Below, piece by piece: positions 51,301 through 64,000 of a DNA stretch of 64,000 nt. Source of the DNA: Malurus cyaneus samueli (lineage: Eukaryota > Chordata > Aves > Passeriformes > Maluridae). The translations under genes were made by a program, and so were the position numbers. The stretch is from contig CM019237.1 of NCBI GenBank assembly GCA_009741485.1, forward strand, positions 52,812,252-52,876,251, in the 5' to 3' direction. The notes beneath the pieces are model-generated. The model was not told the DNA's origin, searched no databases, and was given only the letters and a program-made list of their open reading frames with translations. Every line of letters starts with the position of its first letter. Position 1 is the stretch's first letter.

Positions 51301-53689
51301 TACCAGTTTACATTTCTAAATATACAGCAATATTTTAAATAAAGCTCTCAAATAACTTGGAAAACAATTTGCAATAAAAAGCTCCCTATTTACATTGCTT
51401 AACATTATCCCCAAGCATTCACAGCTAAGCCATAACTTAACAAGAAATCCACCACATAAGAACAGCAGTTACGAGCAAAATGGAGGAAGTTATTTCCTCA
51501 TTTTCCTTCCACAAATCCTCATATTTCAGTGTCATAAAACTTTAAGGCATCTGCACTGCTGTGTGTGTTTTTGATAAAAGGTTAGTGGCAGTTTGTTAGT
51601 GAAGTACACATTAGGTTAAAAAATCAATTAAAGCTGAAGAGAGCATTTTGCTAAGGGTTTTTCACCTAGGAAAATTCTCCCTGTGACCCACAAGTCAGCA
51701 GTTGGCTACAGAGGTAAATAAAGTCTCTCCAGTCTGTTTTTCCATCTCCATCGATTCTCAATGTCCATTGAAACTACTACAATTTTTTAATTGCTGCTAA
51801 AATAACAGGCAGAGATACGGGTCCTACTTTTTATTCATTCTGGGGCAATTTTTCTGCCATGAGAGCTGTGTCATTCTCTGCCTTGTTGAACTGCACTGTA
51901 CATCCTGACAGCTTGGTTTGCCCCATCCTGCTTAATCCTCCCATTTGGTTCTCTCTCAGCACAATGACAGGTTTTGGCAGGTTTCTGTTTCCTCTTCCAA
52001 CAAAGCATCTATTGTGGAAAAAGGAGGAAACCAAGATGAAGAATTCCAGTGGATCAGCTTTAACCTACCGAAGTGCTCCTCATATCTTGAAAACCACTGT
52101 CCTTTTACTATTTACTCTTTCAAATAAGGAATTAAAAAAGCATAACTGCCAGATGAAAAAAAAAAAACCCACTAAAAAGAAAGGAGTCAAGGAGTAGAAA
52201 TTCAATACCTGGGTGGCACATTTATAATTTAATTAACTGAATCTGTAGAAGTTCTTTCCTGTAGTACATTCCAGACCAGATGGCAGAAAACTGCCATGAA
52301 AAACTGATTAAAACAAACTTCCTCAAAAAGAGAGTGACTGAACATAGTAGAAAAGCAGTCTGTGCCACTTACCATGATACCCAAATAAACCAGCCAGAAC
52401 TAATTTCAATCATTCAACTCTTCACCAAAAACTACATCTCAGAGAGGAATCTTATCATGTTCTGCGATAAAAAAAAATAATTTCCTAACCTGAGATCTGA
52501 CTGACACACTTTTTTTTCTGTGTTTATACTTGGATCTATTTTGCATTTGCTTCTGTACTTTCAGTTATCATTGTAGACCACTAGAAAGGTAAAAATTAAT
52601 TAATTTTTTTAATTGAAAAAAAATACTATCCCTAGAAGAACTTGTAAACTGCTTTTGAAAATACAAAAAAAAGTAGATTTTATTTTTCAATCAATAAATT
52701 ATTCTTCTGAAAAATGCACCCCAAAACTCAAAACACCTTAAAGAGTGGATTTTGCTTTATTAATACTGCAGTCAGTGCAAATCACAGGCACATCTATGAT
52801 GATAAGTGTATAAACAGGGAATGTTAATGAGCAAACAGTCCTGGTAACCCTTGAGCTGCTGATCCCAGACAGAAGCCCACCCATGCTGGCTCTATGTGTA
52901 GGGAGCACACAGCCAGATATCTCCTCCCGAGTGTGTTTATCTTCAATGAGAGCGAGTGAAAAAACACTACAAAACCCCCACGTCTCATCAGCTCAATTGG
53001 AGATCCAAAAAACCTCTAATGACAGCAAGGGAAAACAGCCAGAAGCAGCCATTAAAATGCAAGTAGAAATAAACAGCTCAGAGACAGTGAAACACGGAAA
53101 ACTTCCATGTGGTTTAGAAACAGATGCCATCAAAGAAAAGAGATTCCTTTCAAACAAAATCCCACTCTGACAGAGCCCCAGAAGAAATTTCTCTTGGCTT
53201 CACCATACAGAAACACACAGCACAAATCAAATAAGGTAAGAATTATATGGAAGTGAAGCTGTTGTTTGATGAAAGAGGATTTGCAATCCAGCTGCATCAT
53301 TGTCATAGCAAGAAACTCATTGGGATGAAGTTATCTAAATCTAACAAAGATTAATTGAATATCACTCTGATATAAATCCCAGATGCGCTTTTGAAATTAT
53401 ATATATCACCTTAGCGTGAGGGATTGCATTTATCCTTGTAAATTCAAGGGATGATAGATGGGTCTATTAGGCACCTCACTGAGGCCCTGAACATGTTATG
53501 ACAAGTAATCTGCTTGCGAGCAAGGAATAATTCCTTCTCTAATGCCAGGATCTTACACTGAACGTGCTGCTTAGACAACAAAATCACGGAAAACAAAGCA
53601 AAGTCTGCTTTGTTTCTGCAAGTGCAAGCACTGAGCACATTGAAATCGCTGTGCTGTGCCTGAAGTGCTGAGGCTGCACCTCCTGGTGA

Positions 53690-53850
53690 AGGATGGTGGT
53701 CATTGGATGTGGTTACACCGCCCCGATTCGGGACCAGGGAATTGTGTGTGGCACAGGAACAATGGATGGAACTCGCTGCCTGGGCAACGCCGCTGATGTC
53801 ATGTCTGGCTCCAGTGGAGTCGCTCCAGGACTTCCCTCAATTAGGGCACA
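53690..53850. promoter_or_regulatory. Intronic CpG cluster with RFX X-box and CRE-like site
   Basis: A local cluster of about eight CpGs interrupts the AT-rich ST8SIA1 intron. It holds GCTGCCTGGGCAAC at 53775-53788, an RFX X-box palindrome (GTNRCC-N2-RGYAAC) with one mismatch in the left half. Five bases later is TGATGTCA at 53794-53801, one base from the CRE/ATF octamer TGACGTCA. The order X-box then CRE resembles X1-X2 modules of some vertebrate promoters. This is pattern matching only; no activity is shown. Confidence 0.4.
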
Positions 53851-54351
53851 TTTACCCCAGCAGCAGCGTTTTGAAATAGGCACTCTGAGGGGAAGGAGTA
53901 AAGGAAAGGAAGAGGCACTTTCTTCAAGCCTTTTGGAGTCAACAACAGTCACCAGCCCCAGTTAAACCCCGTGCAAGAAACAAAACACAGTACCCTGAAG
54001 AATGACCGCTTAAAAAAGTCCCTAGGCCTTTAAATGCTGAGGCCCATAAATAAATAATGAAAGGACATGCGGAGACATCTATCATGCAGGAAGCAACTGG
54101 AATGATGAAAACAATTTCCCCACAGCTCAAGGAAAACACTGCAGCTGCAATTGTGGATAAAAACAAAGCCCCATCAGCACAACCTGAAAGTCTGCTTGTA
54201 CAGCACAAGTGCAGGTGGCCAAAGACCAGACATAACGGTCTCTGACCATTTTTTAACTCCTCATGGCAATGTCTTGACTAGCAGATGGACTAGCCTTTTG
54301 CCTTTTTGTAATTAACACATTTATTGAGCTGTTTAACTTCCCTCACTCTGC

Positions 54352-54376
54352 AAAACAAACAAACAAACAAAAAAAC
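54352..54376. repeat. (AAAC)n low-complexity repeat
   Basis: Tandem AAAC units end in an A-run within the ST8SIA1 intron. Confidence 0.9.
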
Positions 54377-56218
54377 GAACTACGACACCAACAAAAAATT
54401 GCACTGTGAAAAATCATCTTCACCTTGAAGTATTTTGAGAAAGTTATTAAATGAGGTGGCTGCATGGACTTATATAAGACAGCAGATGCAAACTATTTAA
54501 ACTGCACATCATGCCTTTGTTGCAAATTTGGGGTTGCAAGATTATAAGACAAACAAAAGGCAGAGATAAAAAAAGATGCAAACTTTACATAGATCACCCA
54601 AGAACAGGCTGAGGTCAGAGCCATGGAAGGAGGCTTTGAGAGGTGCAGCCTAAATGCAGAGGGAGCAAATTCCCAATAAAACATTTAAAGATGATGATGT
54701 GGAAAGAAATGTTTAAAGCAATGGGCAAACCACAAGGGACTCACAGACTGAGTTCCATTTATGAGAGGGTGACAAAGACAAAGGTCACCTAAAGTGACAC
54801 AGGTTTATATATCTCTCCATTGCCTTCTCCAGGCTATGATTCCTGCCCAAAGGAACAAGATCTTCATGCTTTTCCAACATCTGTTAGCAAAATCTTTTCT
54901 CTCTCTTCTTAACAAATATTAATCTGGACCCAGAGATCACCACTGTCCCTACCTGCTAACTCAACATGGAACAGTCAGCTCCATCATCCACTGACTCCTA
55001 TTTCCTTATTTCCAGAATCCCAGGGCCACTCATCTGACAGCTTCATTAAGAAAAAAGGTGTGCTGGTGCCTGTATTTCTATAAAATTGTTCATGGTGAAT
55101 CATGACATGCCTTGTTTTCTAGTTTTATCACTATTATCATCCTCAATAAGGGTGTTTGAAATGGTTGGCTGTTATGATAAGCCCCAACACAGCCTCCACA
55201 ATGAAAAGGTTACAGTTTAGGGAGGAAAACAAAGCAAACTGATAGACACTGTTGAGACACCAAATAATATCAAAGAAACATATCTCACACACTATAACTA
55301 AAGCCTTGCACAATATGAAGCACCTCATGTATTTTTATGCTCTTTTACTGTACAGCAAAAAGAAAAGCCAGGAGTGGCTACACAAAGGAATTAAAACTTC
55401 TAAAATATTGCAACTACAGAGACTGAAAAAATACATTTTTAGTACACTTTGCAAAGAACTTTTCTTACCAGAGCTTTTCCAACAGGTCAGGTGTGTAGCA
55501 GGGGAGTTTTAGACCAGCTGTGGAGCTGCTGTGTTTGTGTATGTGCTGTGACAATGTGGTTTAATGATTACAGATGGGGACCTGGGCCAGGCTGTATTTT
55601 TACACATTCTCCAGTCCCATTAATCTTGTGGAAACTGCTGCACGGATGGTCAGAAGAAAATGGACATATGAGGAGGAAGGAAATTGATGGCTTGGTATGG
55701 GATGTACTCAGCTCCTTAGAGGAGGGGCCCATCTAGTAACAAGGAAGAGAAGCCAAAGGAAATGCACACAGGGAGCCTCTTGAGGAAGGGCAGTGTGTTC
55801 AAACACTGCACATGGAAAAAGAAGATTAACCAGGAAGAGGGAATGAGGGACTGGCAGGTCATTACCAAAGACAAGGCAACTGGAATGGCAAACAAATGGA
55901 GCAGCAGAGCTCACAGGCTCATTGCATTGCTATTAAATGATGATTTAAAGACCAGAATCAAAGAAGGAAAAAACAAAAGGAATAAAAACTCCAGTCTGTT
56001 TCTGATATGCAATGAATGGGACCCACTGCCATTTTAAACATACTTTGTCATCCAACATCCCTGCTCCGTTCTCCACAGAATCACGTGATTCCTAATAACA
56101 GCAGAATTTAGCAAGGAGTAAAAAATGTCCTTTGAAGGACTCTTAAGTTCCTTTGCCACATCTGTGAGAGCAGCTACAGCTGCAAGTGCAGAGAGTGTCT
56201 GCCTGACCTGCCTCCCCC

Positions 56219-56274
56219 ACTCTGGAGGGAAACCAAACAAACCAAAACTCTGGAGGGAAACCAAATAAACCAAA
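56219..56274. repeat. 28-bp tandem duplication
   Basis: Two adjacent copies of a unit beginning actctggagggaaaccaaa (56219-56246 and 56247-56274) differ at one base (aacaaacc versus aataaacc), indicating a recent slippage or duplication. Confidence 0.95.
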
Positions 56275-59111
56275 ACTTGTCCCACCTGGTCAGTCCTGCA
56301 GAGCTTTTCTGAACAGTTTTAATGGCATAGTAACAATTGATCACCCCTTTGATCCAGCCACTACCTCTCCACTCCACAAAACCTCTCAATACCTTCACTG
56401 TGACTGACTGCAAGAGCTTCTCTTCAACAAAGGCCAGGCAGGCTCAGGACATCCTCTATCACTGGGCTGATAAAGGCAACATCTTTGCAAACTATTTTGT
56501 AGCTGGGTTGATGAGGGCACACTGATTTTTGGTGGATTGCTAGAGGTTTCAGTTCTGATGAGTGAACATCCAGCAGTGAATCCACACTGACCACGGTGAA
56601 TCCACTTCAAATCTTTTGGATTAACCTGCAGAGTGCTGAAACTCACACCTGCATCCATGCTCAAACAGATGATGGGGCTTGTGGAGGTTTAAAATTATGG
56701 AATATCCATTGCAGAGGAAAGCTTTGGGGAAGAAAAAGCAAGCCTAGTCATTATCTCAGATGCCCAATTCTGCAAGACTTGGATTTATGAATACATAAAT
56801 AAATACTCTGATTTAATTTCCCACATTTCGTTGGGTGGTAAATGGGAGTTGCAACCACGACAGCAAGAGCATTTATTTCGCTTATGGGAACAGTAGCAAA
56901 GTAATAATTAAACTGAGGCAGCGCAGTAGCACACTTCCTTCCCCACAAACCTTTCCAAAGCACCCTTGTCAATTGACTTACACTAAAGTAAAATCTCATA
57001 ATGTTCCCTGATAAATTATTTTGTAGCAAGTACCTGCACTGCACAGCATTTCTCCACATCTCCCTCCCTCTCAATCTTCTATTGCCCTTCCTCCTCATTT
57101 CCCAACAGTCACATGAACTCTCAGATGTCACTACAAGACCATTTCCCAACATTTCCAGTTTTACTTTTTTCACATCCTCCACAACAGAGTAATGCACAGG
57201 TGGCTTTTACCACAAAAATAATGTACACAAACATGCCCAGTGTTTGCATCAACTGATTTTGCTGCCTGCCTGGAAACAAGACTTCCATGAATGACAAGGA
57301 ACTGCCTTATTCCCCATGAAACCAAGGGTATTTCTGCCTTTGCTTCCCAGGAAGTGATGCCTGACCAAAATCTACTGCTGTAACTGAGCCCAGCATCAGT
57401 GAAGAAGTAAGCTTTAATCATCTTTGGGATTTCAAACCACAGCTTTTACTCTCAGATCTCTTGAGAACACATTTACAGAACTTCTTTCATTTAATTTGTA
57501 CTGAGACCAAGGAGAAGTGAGTGCAGAACAGCATGTAAAGGCCAAGCAGTTCTAATGCTTTCACCTTCATCACTGAAATGTTGCTTAAAATATTTCTTTC
57601 CTGGGGGTAGATCAATGCCAGAAGCAAGGCAGACACACCATCCCTTTTTTCTCTGCTAAATGTGCCAGACTTCTCACTTTGGCCTAAGGCTAGGGGAAGA
57701 AAGGGCTGCTTGTAGCAGAGAGGAAATAATCAAGGACCTTGACCCCTCTTTCAGTCCTGGAGCATGCTGAGTCATGTGTTTGTCCCAGCTTATCAGGGCA
57801 ATAAAAAAACTGTAGATTTTCTTTTTTTTTGTGAATGAGATAACATTTTTGGTTATCTGGGGAGAAAACTCTTGATATGGAAAACAGCTTTTTCCAATCC
57901 ATTTTTAGCTGTCATGGCTGTTGTGTAATTCTGGCATCAACTTCCCCCTTTTGCTGATTTAAAAAAAAAGCTTTACTGTAAGCTCTCCCTCTCATTCCGT
58001 GCCAGGGAACTCTTAGAGAGATCACCTAGGCTTTTGCAGTGCTGAGGCAAACAGGCTGATGCCAATTTACCCAAAAATATATCCTCTCAGTGGAGCATTC
58101 AAAACTGTAGACTGTAATGTTCCCTCCAGATATCATGGTGTGGCCCAATCCATCTGTCCTTCTATCACTCTCTGAATATCCTGAAATTCCCCATACCTGT
58201 GGGGTTTTCCCCCCCCAAATCATTGCTGATTTCTCACTTTTAAATGCACTTCAGGGGCGATTCCTTTTAAAATCCAGGGGTTATGGATTTAGAGACACTG
58301 ATGCAGGCAGATGTTACTGTCAGCTCCACAAGAAAACCCTTCCAGGTCTGATGTGTGACTGCAAGGACAAGACAAAAGGATTCTCTTTAAAAGAGGTTAC
58401 AATTCACAGTGGAAAGCTAAAGGGAAACATTTGGAGGGATTCTCAGAATTGCTGGAGGCTCTGACTCACAGTCATTGTGATGATTTAAAATGTAATGACC
58501 TGTTTTCCCAAGTGTTTGTTCTAACCCACTGCTACAGGAAAATCAGGAAAATGAAACTTATGAAGGCTGTTTCAAACCAAAGCTCTGCAACTTTGCTAGA
58601 GCCACACCTGGAGATGAATTGAGCTATGGAACATGCACCAAACTCCACAAATTCCATCTCAAATGAGTAGCAAGCAGCTAGGAATGAGGCTTGTAAATCC
58701 ATGTACAGCATTGGCTAAATAAATGTAAGGCATAAGGCCTTTGTGTGCCTATGAAAAGGGAAAGAAATTCAAAGCTTACCTGAGGAATAATGATTCTGAG
58801 AAACTTCACCAACTGGTGTAAAAATGCTTTTTCTGAGGAAATGATTAATCACCCCTAAATTAGTTGATTATCTTTTAATCAATTTTTTTTAAACATCAAA
58901 AGTTAAAGATGTAACTCTTTACTCATTAGCTCAATTTTAACTCATTAGAAAAGCAAATAAACAGGAGAAAGTATTTTCTGATTTCATAACAGAACTGAAT
59001 AACCAGCTGGTAGAGATGAGGGTCTCCTAATGTCCTACAGGGAAGATATACATACCTGTTTCACTTCTGCTAGAACAGGGTGAAACACTAGGTAGGCACA
59101 GCTGCTGTCAA

Positions 59112-59137
59112 TCTGTCTGTCTGTCTGTCTGTCTGTC
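59112..59137. repeat. (TCTG)6.5 microsatellite
   Basis: A perfect tetranucleotide run in the ST8SIA1 intron, probably polymorphic. Confidence 0.95.
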
Positions 59138-62100
59138 CAGCTCTTGGGTTACACATGTTTGCTCTGTCTGAGCCTACAATTGCCAGGTGCTACTTTCAGT
59201 TCTCAGCTAAAAGATTTGTGGTTTTCCCCTCACATTTTGACCAGATAAAACTGTTCCCATGAACACTGAAGCTGTGAAACTGTACCCATGCTGGACATTG
59301 ACATCCAAGGAAAGGTATAGGAGCTTTTCCTCATACTCAAACTGCTCCAAGTGTCCCTTAGCAAAAGCAAAATGAAGCAGCAGTAAATTAAAAATGGGAT
59401 AACAGAGTCCTTTCTGCTAACAGAGTATGCTGCTGCTGCCACACACATTAGTGACTGGCTGATTCCTAGAGAAAGGAACATTAGTGTTTTGCTGGCCAAA
59501 AGCACATTGTGGTTCATGGGTAGTCATCATCATGTCAGGTTGAAAATATGAGGCAGCCTTCTCTGCTATCCACCATAAAAACATCCAATCACATTCTTCA
59601 AAGAAATCACATGAATTTAAAGTCAGAGGCACTGGAAAATATAGAGGAACTGAGAGTGAGAGGCTTTTGGAAATGCTGTGGTTTCTGTCAATGTTAATCA
59701 TTGCCAGAAGGGCTGTCTTAGTCATTCTGTAGTTCATCATTGAATAAAAACAACACAAAATGACAATTTCAGCTAATTACCAATTGCTTCTGGTTCCTAA
59801 TAAATTGAGTTTTCCTACAAAACAAACCCAAATTCTGCTTTTAATTACATAATTGCAAATCCAGAGTAACTGATTTGGGACACTACAATGATAATAAAAG
59901 GCTACTGGACTTTGATTCAGAGTTTTACTGCTTGCTGACCTTAACTGAGGGGAATTAGGCAACATTTTCCATGGGACCTTCCATCCAAAATTAGATCGAA
60001 ATATAGTTATGAAAGATGCTTTTTGAAGTGCAATACAGCAGCTGCAAACATTGTTCACCAGGTAAAGCAGCTTCTCCTGTCTTTGAGAGACTGGAGAGGA
60101 TTGGTTTTGGAGGAGGGCTAAGACACAGTTCAAACTACTCCTTTTAATGCATTTGGCCAAAACCATAAATAATGTTGGTTTTTTGTACTAAAAATTTCCC
60201 CAAGGACTAAGAAAAACACCTTTTGAAAAACATATAGTAATTATTGACCTGAGTTTTTAAGAAGTACAGGTTTGTTTATGTAATAGATTTCTGTAGTAAT
60301 TTGTATTTGTCTATGTTTGAGTATGGACAGGTGGAAAGCAGACACAATGAAAATAATTTGAATGGTAAAGGAAATGGGGAATCTGTCCATAATTAAGGAT
60401 TGCAGCATGAGATGGGATTATGAATTGCTAATTTAAATAACCAGCCTTAGGTCAGTACTGCCTCCATTACCAGTGAAGGGTACAAGAAAAAATACACGTA
60501 CTTCACAAGTGACCTAAATCTGGTCCTCTAAAAGTGGTGCACACACCTCAGTTTTGAGGAAAGGCAAAGGCAGCTCCCAATACGAACACTCAGCAATTCA
60601 AAACAAAGCCTATTATTTATAGGGTGCTCTGCCCCATTCAGGCACAAGGGATATCATTAAGTTGTGTTGGAGAAGCACAAAGGCACAAACATAAGCTTTG
60701 GCAGCTGAGAGAAAGAGAGCAATTGCAGGAACCCTCGCTGTTCAGATCGTGAGAATTAGTGTAGCTCCCTTGGCTTCCTTAGAATTATATGGATATAATA
60801 CACCAGCTGAGGATGTTATCCATTATCTGTAACTGCAGCTGTGCCTGCATGGCTCATCCAGCCACATCTGAGTCAAGGCTTATATGCCATGAAGCATGCT
60901 GCTTAATAAAATATAATTTAAATATCAAGAAGAGACTCATAGATAATTTCTGCATCAACTCACAATGACTCAGAGCTAAGTGAATATGGCAGAGCAAATA
61001 AACCAACTCCAGAGTTATTAGGAGGGCTACTAAGTGCTCCTAAGCCCACTGAGTGATCCGTGTGCACATCAAAAAGCCATTGAAAATTATTTAATTGTTG
61101 AAATGACCAGTGCTGTGCAATTTGTAAGCAGTTAGCTATGAGCACTGAACACTCCAAGTTGTTCTCATTCATGTCCACAGCTGCTGTACAATGTTGATGA
61201 ATTCCTACCTTATAAACAGTTTGCTCTTAAAATTCTTTTTCAGCCACCCTTTTCTTCTGCCCTTAATATGTCCTAGATTTACAGATTCAGCAAATATTTT
61301 TAAAGAACTCTTCTTACCTGTTATGAGCAAGCGTATGAAAGGAGGGAAAAATAGAGGTTCGAACTGATTTTTCTCACCCAGTGAAAGGATATGCACAAAA
61401 AACCAGTGACAGCATATGCCTGGCTCCATTAGTGAGCCACCCTCCTGAAAGCTGTCCCTTCATCACGTCCTAGGATGTCCTCTTTCTCGAGGCTGCTGCT
61501 GTCAGAGCTGCCTGAACAGCTTGCACTCACTGATCACAGCCTCTGCACGCAACCCCTCAGTCACTTTTCACGGCTCAAAACTTCTGTCAAACTGCACTAA
61601 AACAAGTGGCAAAGTACTTCATGAGAATTCACGGCTTGCCAAGAGGCTGCTGAAGGATGCTCATGGCTGATCTATTGGTAATACAGAGGGAAATTGTGCC
61701 TTGTTAAGGGCACACATTACCCCCACATCAATCCCATACATTATCCAGGCCAACTAGCCTGCGGCACTGACATAGTTTGGCTTCCCACCACACAGATCGG
61801 GTGTTACATCTTCAGTGAGGAAAGGGCAAAACACAATGCAAGAAAGAGGAGAAGCAGATCTGGGGTTTATATTTTTGTATCTGCCAACCACTCGCTCCCC
61901 CACCAGTCCCAAGCTCTTCCTCCCCTTTGTCCATGCCCACCAGTCCACCCCATTCCTCCCTGGTTTCAGCAGCAGCAATTGTCACTTTGTTGGGCTGGGA
62001 AGGAGTCACTTGGCTACACAGATACGCTTGCTGTTGGACCAGCTATCCCCCATTTCCTCCACTGAAAGTGAGACTGGACAGGTTTCCAAAGGCTGGACCT

Positions 62101-64000
62101 AGCCCCCATGCACACCCTCAGTTAGACAATGTTACTTTACACTGAAAGCCAGAAAAAATGGTTTAATAAAGCATAAAATAGAAAATGGGAATTAGATTAC
62201 CTACTACTCCACCTCATCTTAAGAACTTCACCCTGTTGGCAAAGGCAAAAGCAGTTTCACTAGAGCTCTATGCAGAGGACGTTATTTGAGTTCTAATCAA
62301 GGTCATAAGGAATTCCACACCTACTCTAAAAACCAACTACCTTCTTTGCCAGTAACATTGCAGCCAATTTCTCAAATAAATTATCTAAAGTGAAAGATCT
62401 TTCTTGACAACTGATAGTTGGCACACAACATAAACCTTGCTTCCCAGTTTCTGCCCTGACCACTGGAATGTCACTGCCACAATGAACGCTGAGTGTCCTT
62501 CAGGGAATGAGAAGCCTTTCTGAGCAGAGCAAGACAAGCAACATTCATACAGAAAATTCTGGGTCAGGGCTTCAGCTCTCATACCTCTGTTATCTAAACA
62601 TTGCCAGCAGATCTTCAGTAGAGCCACCTGAAGACAACAAAACACAATTTGGAAGCTGTCAAGCATGAATTCCCTTCATATGAAGACGCAATCTGTCCCT
62701 TAAAAGACAGTTCACACTATAGGACAGATTTTCCTTTTGCAACCAGTAAGCACAGGGAAAAAAAACCAAAACATTGATCCCTTACACCCATTTTATTTCA
62801 AGTAAATATCATTAATAGCCACGACTGATTAATTTATGATTATTTCTCTTTGGGATTCCAGGACTGTTGCTAATGGTTGTTATTTAAGGCTTCATGTCAC
62901 AGAGACACATTTTTTTGTGCAAGGTTTCAAGAGGCAAAATGAGAGGAAGGGCAACGAGTACTGCGGAACTTAGCTGACCCAGCAACATCCAGGAGCACTG
63001 ACAAAAATAAAAAGAGGATATTGAACATCCTTCTCTGCTGTGTCTGCTCAGTTATTGTGGAAAACTAACAGAAAGAGTCGCATCCCTGATGGATATAATT
63101 GGCTCCTAGGAAAGTGGGATGCTCAGGGTCCTGCCACTCTGTGCCAGAGGAAAATTTCTTGGACAGTAAGTTTGCCACTTGATGTGCACCTCTGCATCTG
63201 AGGAAGAAGCGTCAGAGATGAGAACCAAACCCTGAAATATCCTGACAGTGTGTGAACAGCAATTAGCAACTCTGTGGACAGAAACAGATTTTCTGGCAGG
63301 TCTCATTAATCTCTTTATGCCAATTTAAATACTCACGAAAGAAACTGTGTGAGCAGCCAAGAACATTAAGACTTCTTCACATGAGCTATTTCAGCAAACA
63401 CCTATGATCAAAGACTGGGCAAAGAACCAGAGATACGCTGCTGTGGACTTCACTCTGATTCACTGTTGGTCTGCGATGGCTCCCTCGTGTTTCTGTTATC
63501 CTGTCTGAAAATGAGGCACAGGAGTACTTCATCCACCTTCCTAAATGCTTCTCCTCTGCACCAGTCTGTAAACAACAGCTTGATTTAAACTTACAAAAAA
63601 ATGCCCCTCCTGAAGCGGGAGGGACAGAGTGAGATCAATCTTTTAAATCACGCCCCACAAACAAACCTTTTGGTCCGTGCTCTCCATCATAGAACCAGCA
63701 GTCAGAAGCCCTTCCCAAAGGCCAACTCAAACCGTGCTGCTCACTGTCAAACATGCCTTCATCCCAAAAGCTCCACAGCTTTTCTAAAGGCTCTTCCTGC
63801 CTGACACAGGAGGACAAGATTCAGCTGTCGTTCCCTGGGAGAATGACTGGGACAAGATGGGAGCGGACCCCAGCCAGGAGACAGCCTGTGAAGGAGCTGC
63901 AGTTCTGAACTGCCTCTAGTTTTCCTTAGTGGTATCCAAGTCCCATTGTGCCACAACACCTGGATTTAGTGATGTTCTACCTCCAAGGACTCGTTGATCC

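Larger units (their letters stand above)
39080..64000 (-). other. ST8SIA1: ST8SIA1 last intron (partial, runs off window)
   Basis: About 25 kb upstream of the last exon, on the gene's strand, shows no match by eye to the remaining ST8SIA1 exons: the sialylmotif L exon with VGNGG, the exon carrying the CNLPP and TANPS stretches, and the exon with a Cys-Cys pair. In human this intron is tens of kilobases long, so a single intron filling the rest of the window is expected. It is AT-rich and largely repeat-poor, with small simple repeats, a 28-bp duplication at 56219-56274 and a CpG cluster with an X-box/CRE pair near 53.78 kb. I saw no CR1 tail here, unlike in the left third. A small exon could have been missed by eye. 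Confidence 0.7.

Noticed and set aside
56751..57197. A 148-codon minus-strand frame as an extra ST8SIA1 exon
   Set aside because: It lies on the gene's strand, but the translation does not match any part of the sialyltransferase (no sialylmotif L, no Cys-Cys region).
1..64000. tRNA, rRNA, snRNA genes, CRISPR arrays or operons
   Set aside because: I saw no cloverleaf with A/B boxes, no U6-type start, no regularly spaced repeats with unique spacers and no compact co-directional ORFs. The sequence is vertebrate nuclear DNA.

Overview
The window looks like vertebrate nuclear DNA, most likely from a bird. It is AT-rich and almost gene-free. It carries several decayed CR1 retrotransposon 3' ends, the dominant repeat family of birds and other sauropsids, and I saw no Alu/B1/L1-like mammalian repeats. 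The only coding sequence I can support is one exon on the minus strand at 38593-39079. It encodes the C-terminal end of an ST8SIA1-type alpha-2,8-sialyltransferase (GD3 synthase), with a clean splice acceptor, sialylmotif S, motif III, motif VS and a stop codon.

Layout. Positions 1-33.5 kb are non-coding sequence downstream of the gene, read as intergenic. This part holds at least seven CR1 fragments (about 4.8, 5.6, 8.6, 14.1, 16.6, 19.7 and 21.5 kb), simple repeats, and a GC-rich duplicated segment at 24.06-24.32 kb. At 33.53-34.11 kb an isolated CpG island carries three evenly oriented CTCF-like cores. From 34.1 to 38.59 kb lies the 3' untranslated region and/or 3' flank of ST8SIA1; its end is not determined and there are several AATAAA signals on the minus strand. 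At 38593-39079 is the last coding exon. From 39080 to 64000 I see no further exon of the gene, which fits the long last intron expected for ST8SIA1; the upstream exons and promoter lie beyond the right edge. Inside this intron a small CpG cluster at about 53.7-53.85 kb contains an RFX X-box-like palindrome beside a CRE-like octamer.

The long open frames in the window (up to 180 codons) mostly start at non-ATG codons, show no family I recognise, and are best explained as chance. I found no RNA gene, CRISPR array, intact transposon, intact provirus or prokaryotic-type operon. The window does not show a new multi-gene system. The most useful leads are regulatory: the orphan CpG island with CTCF-like sites and the intronic X-box/CRE element.
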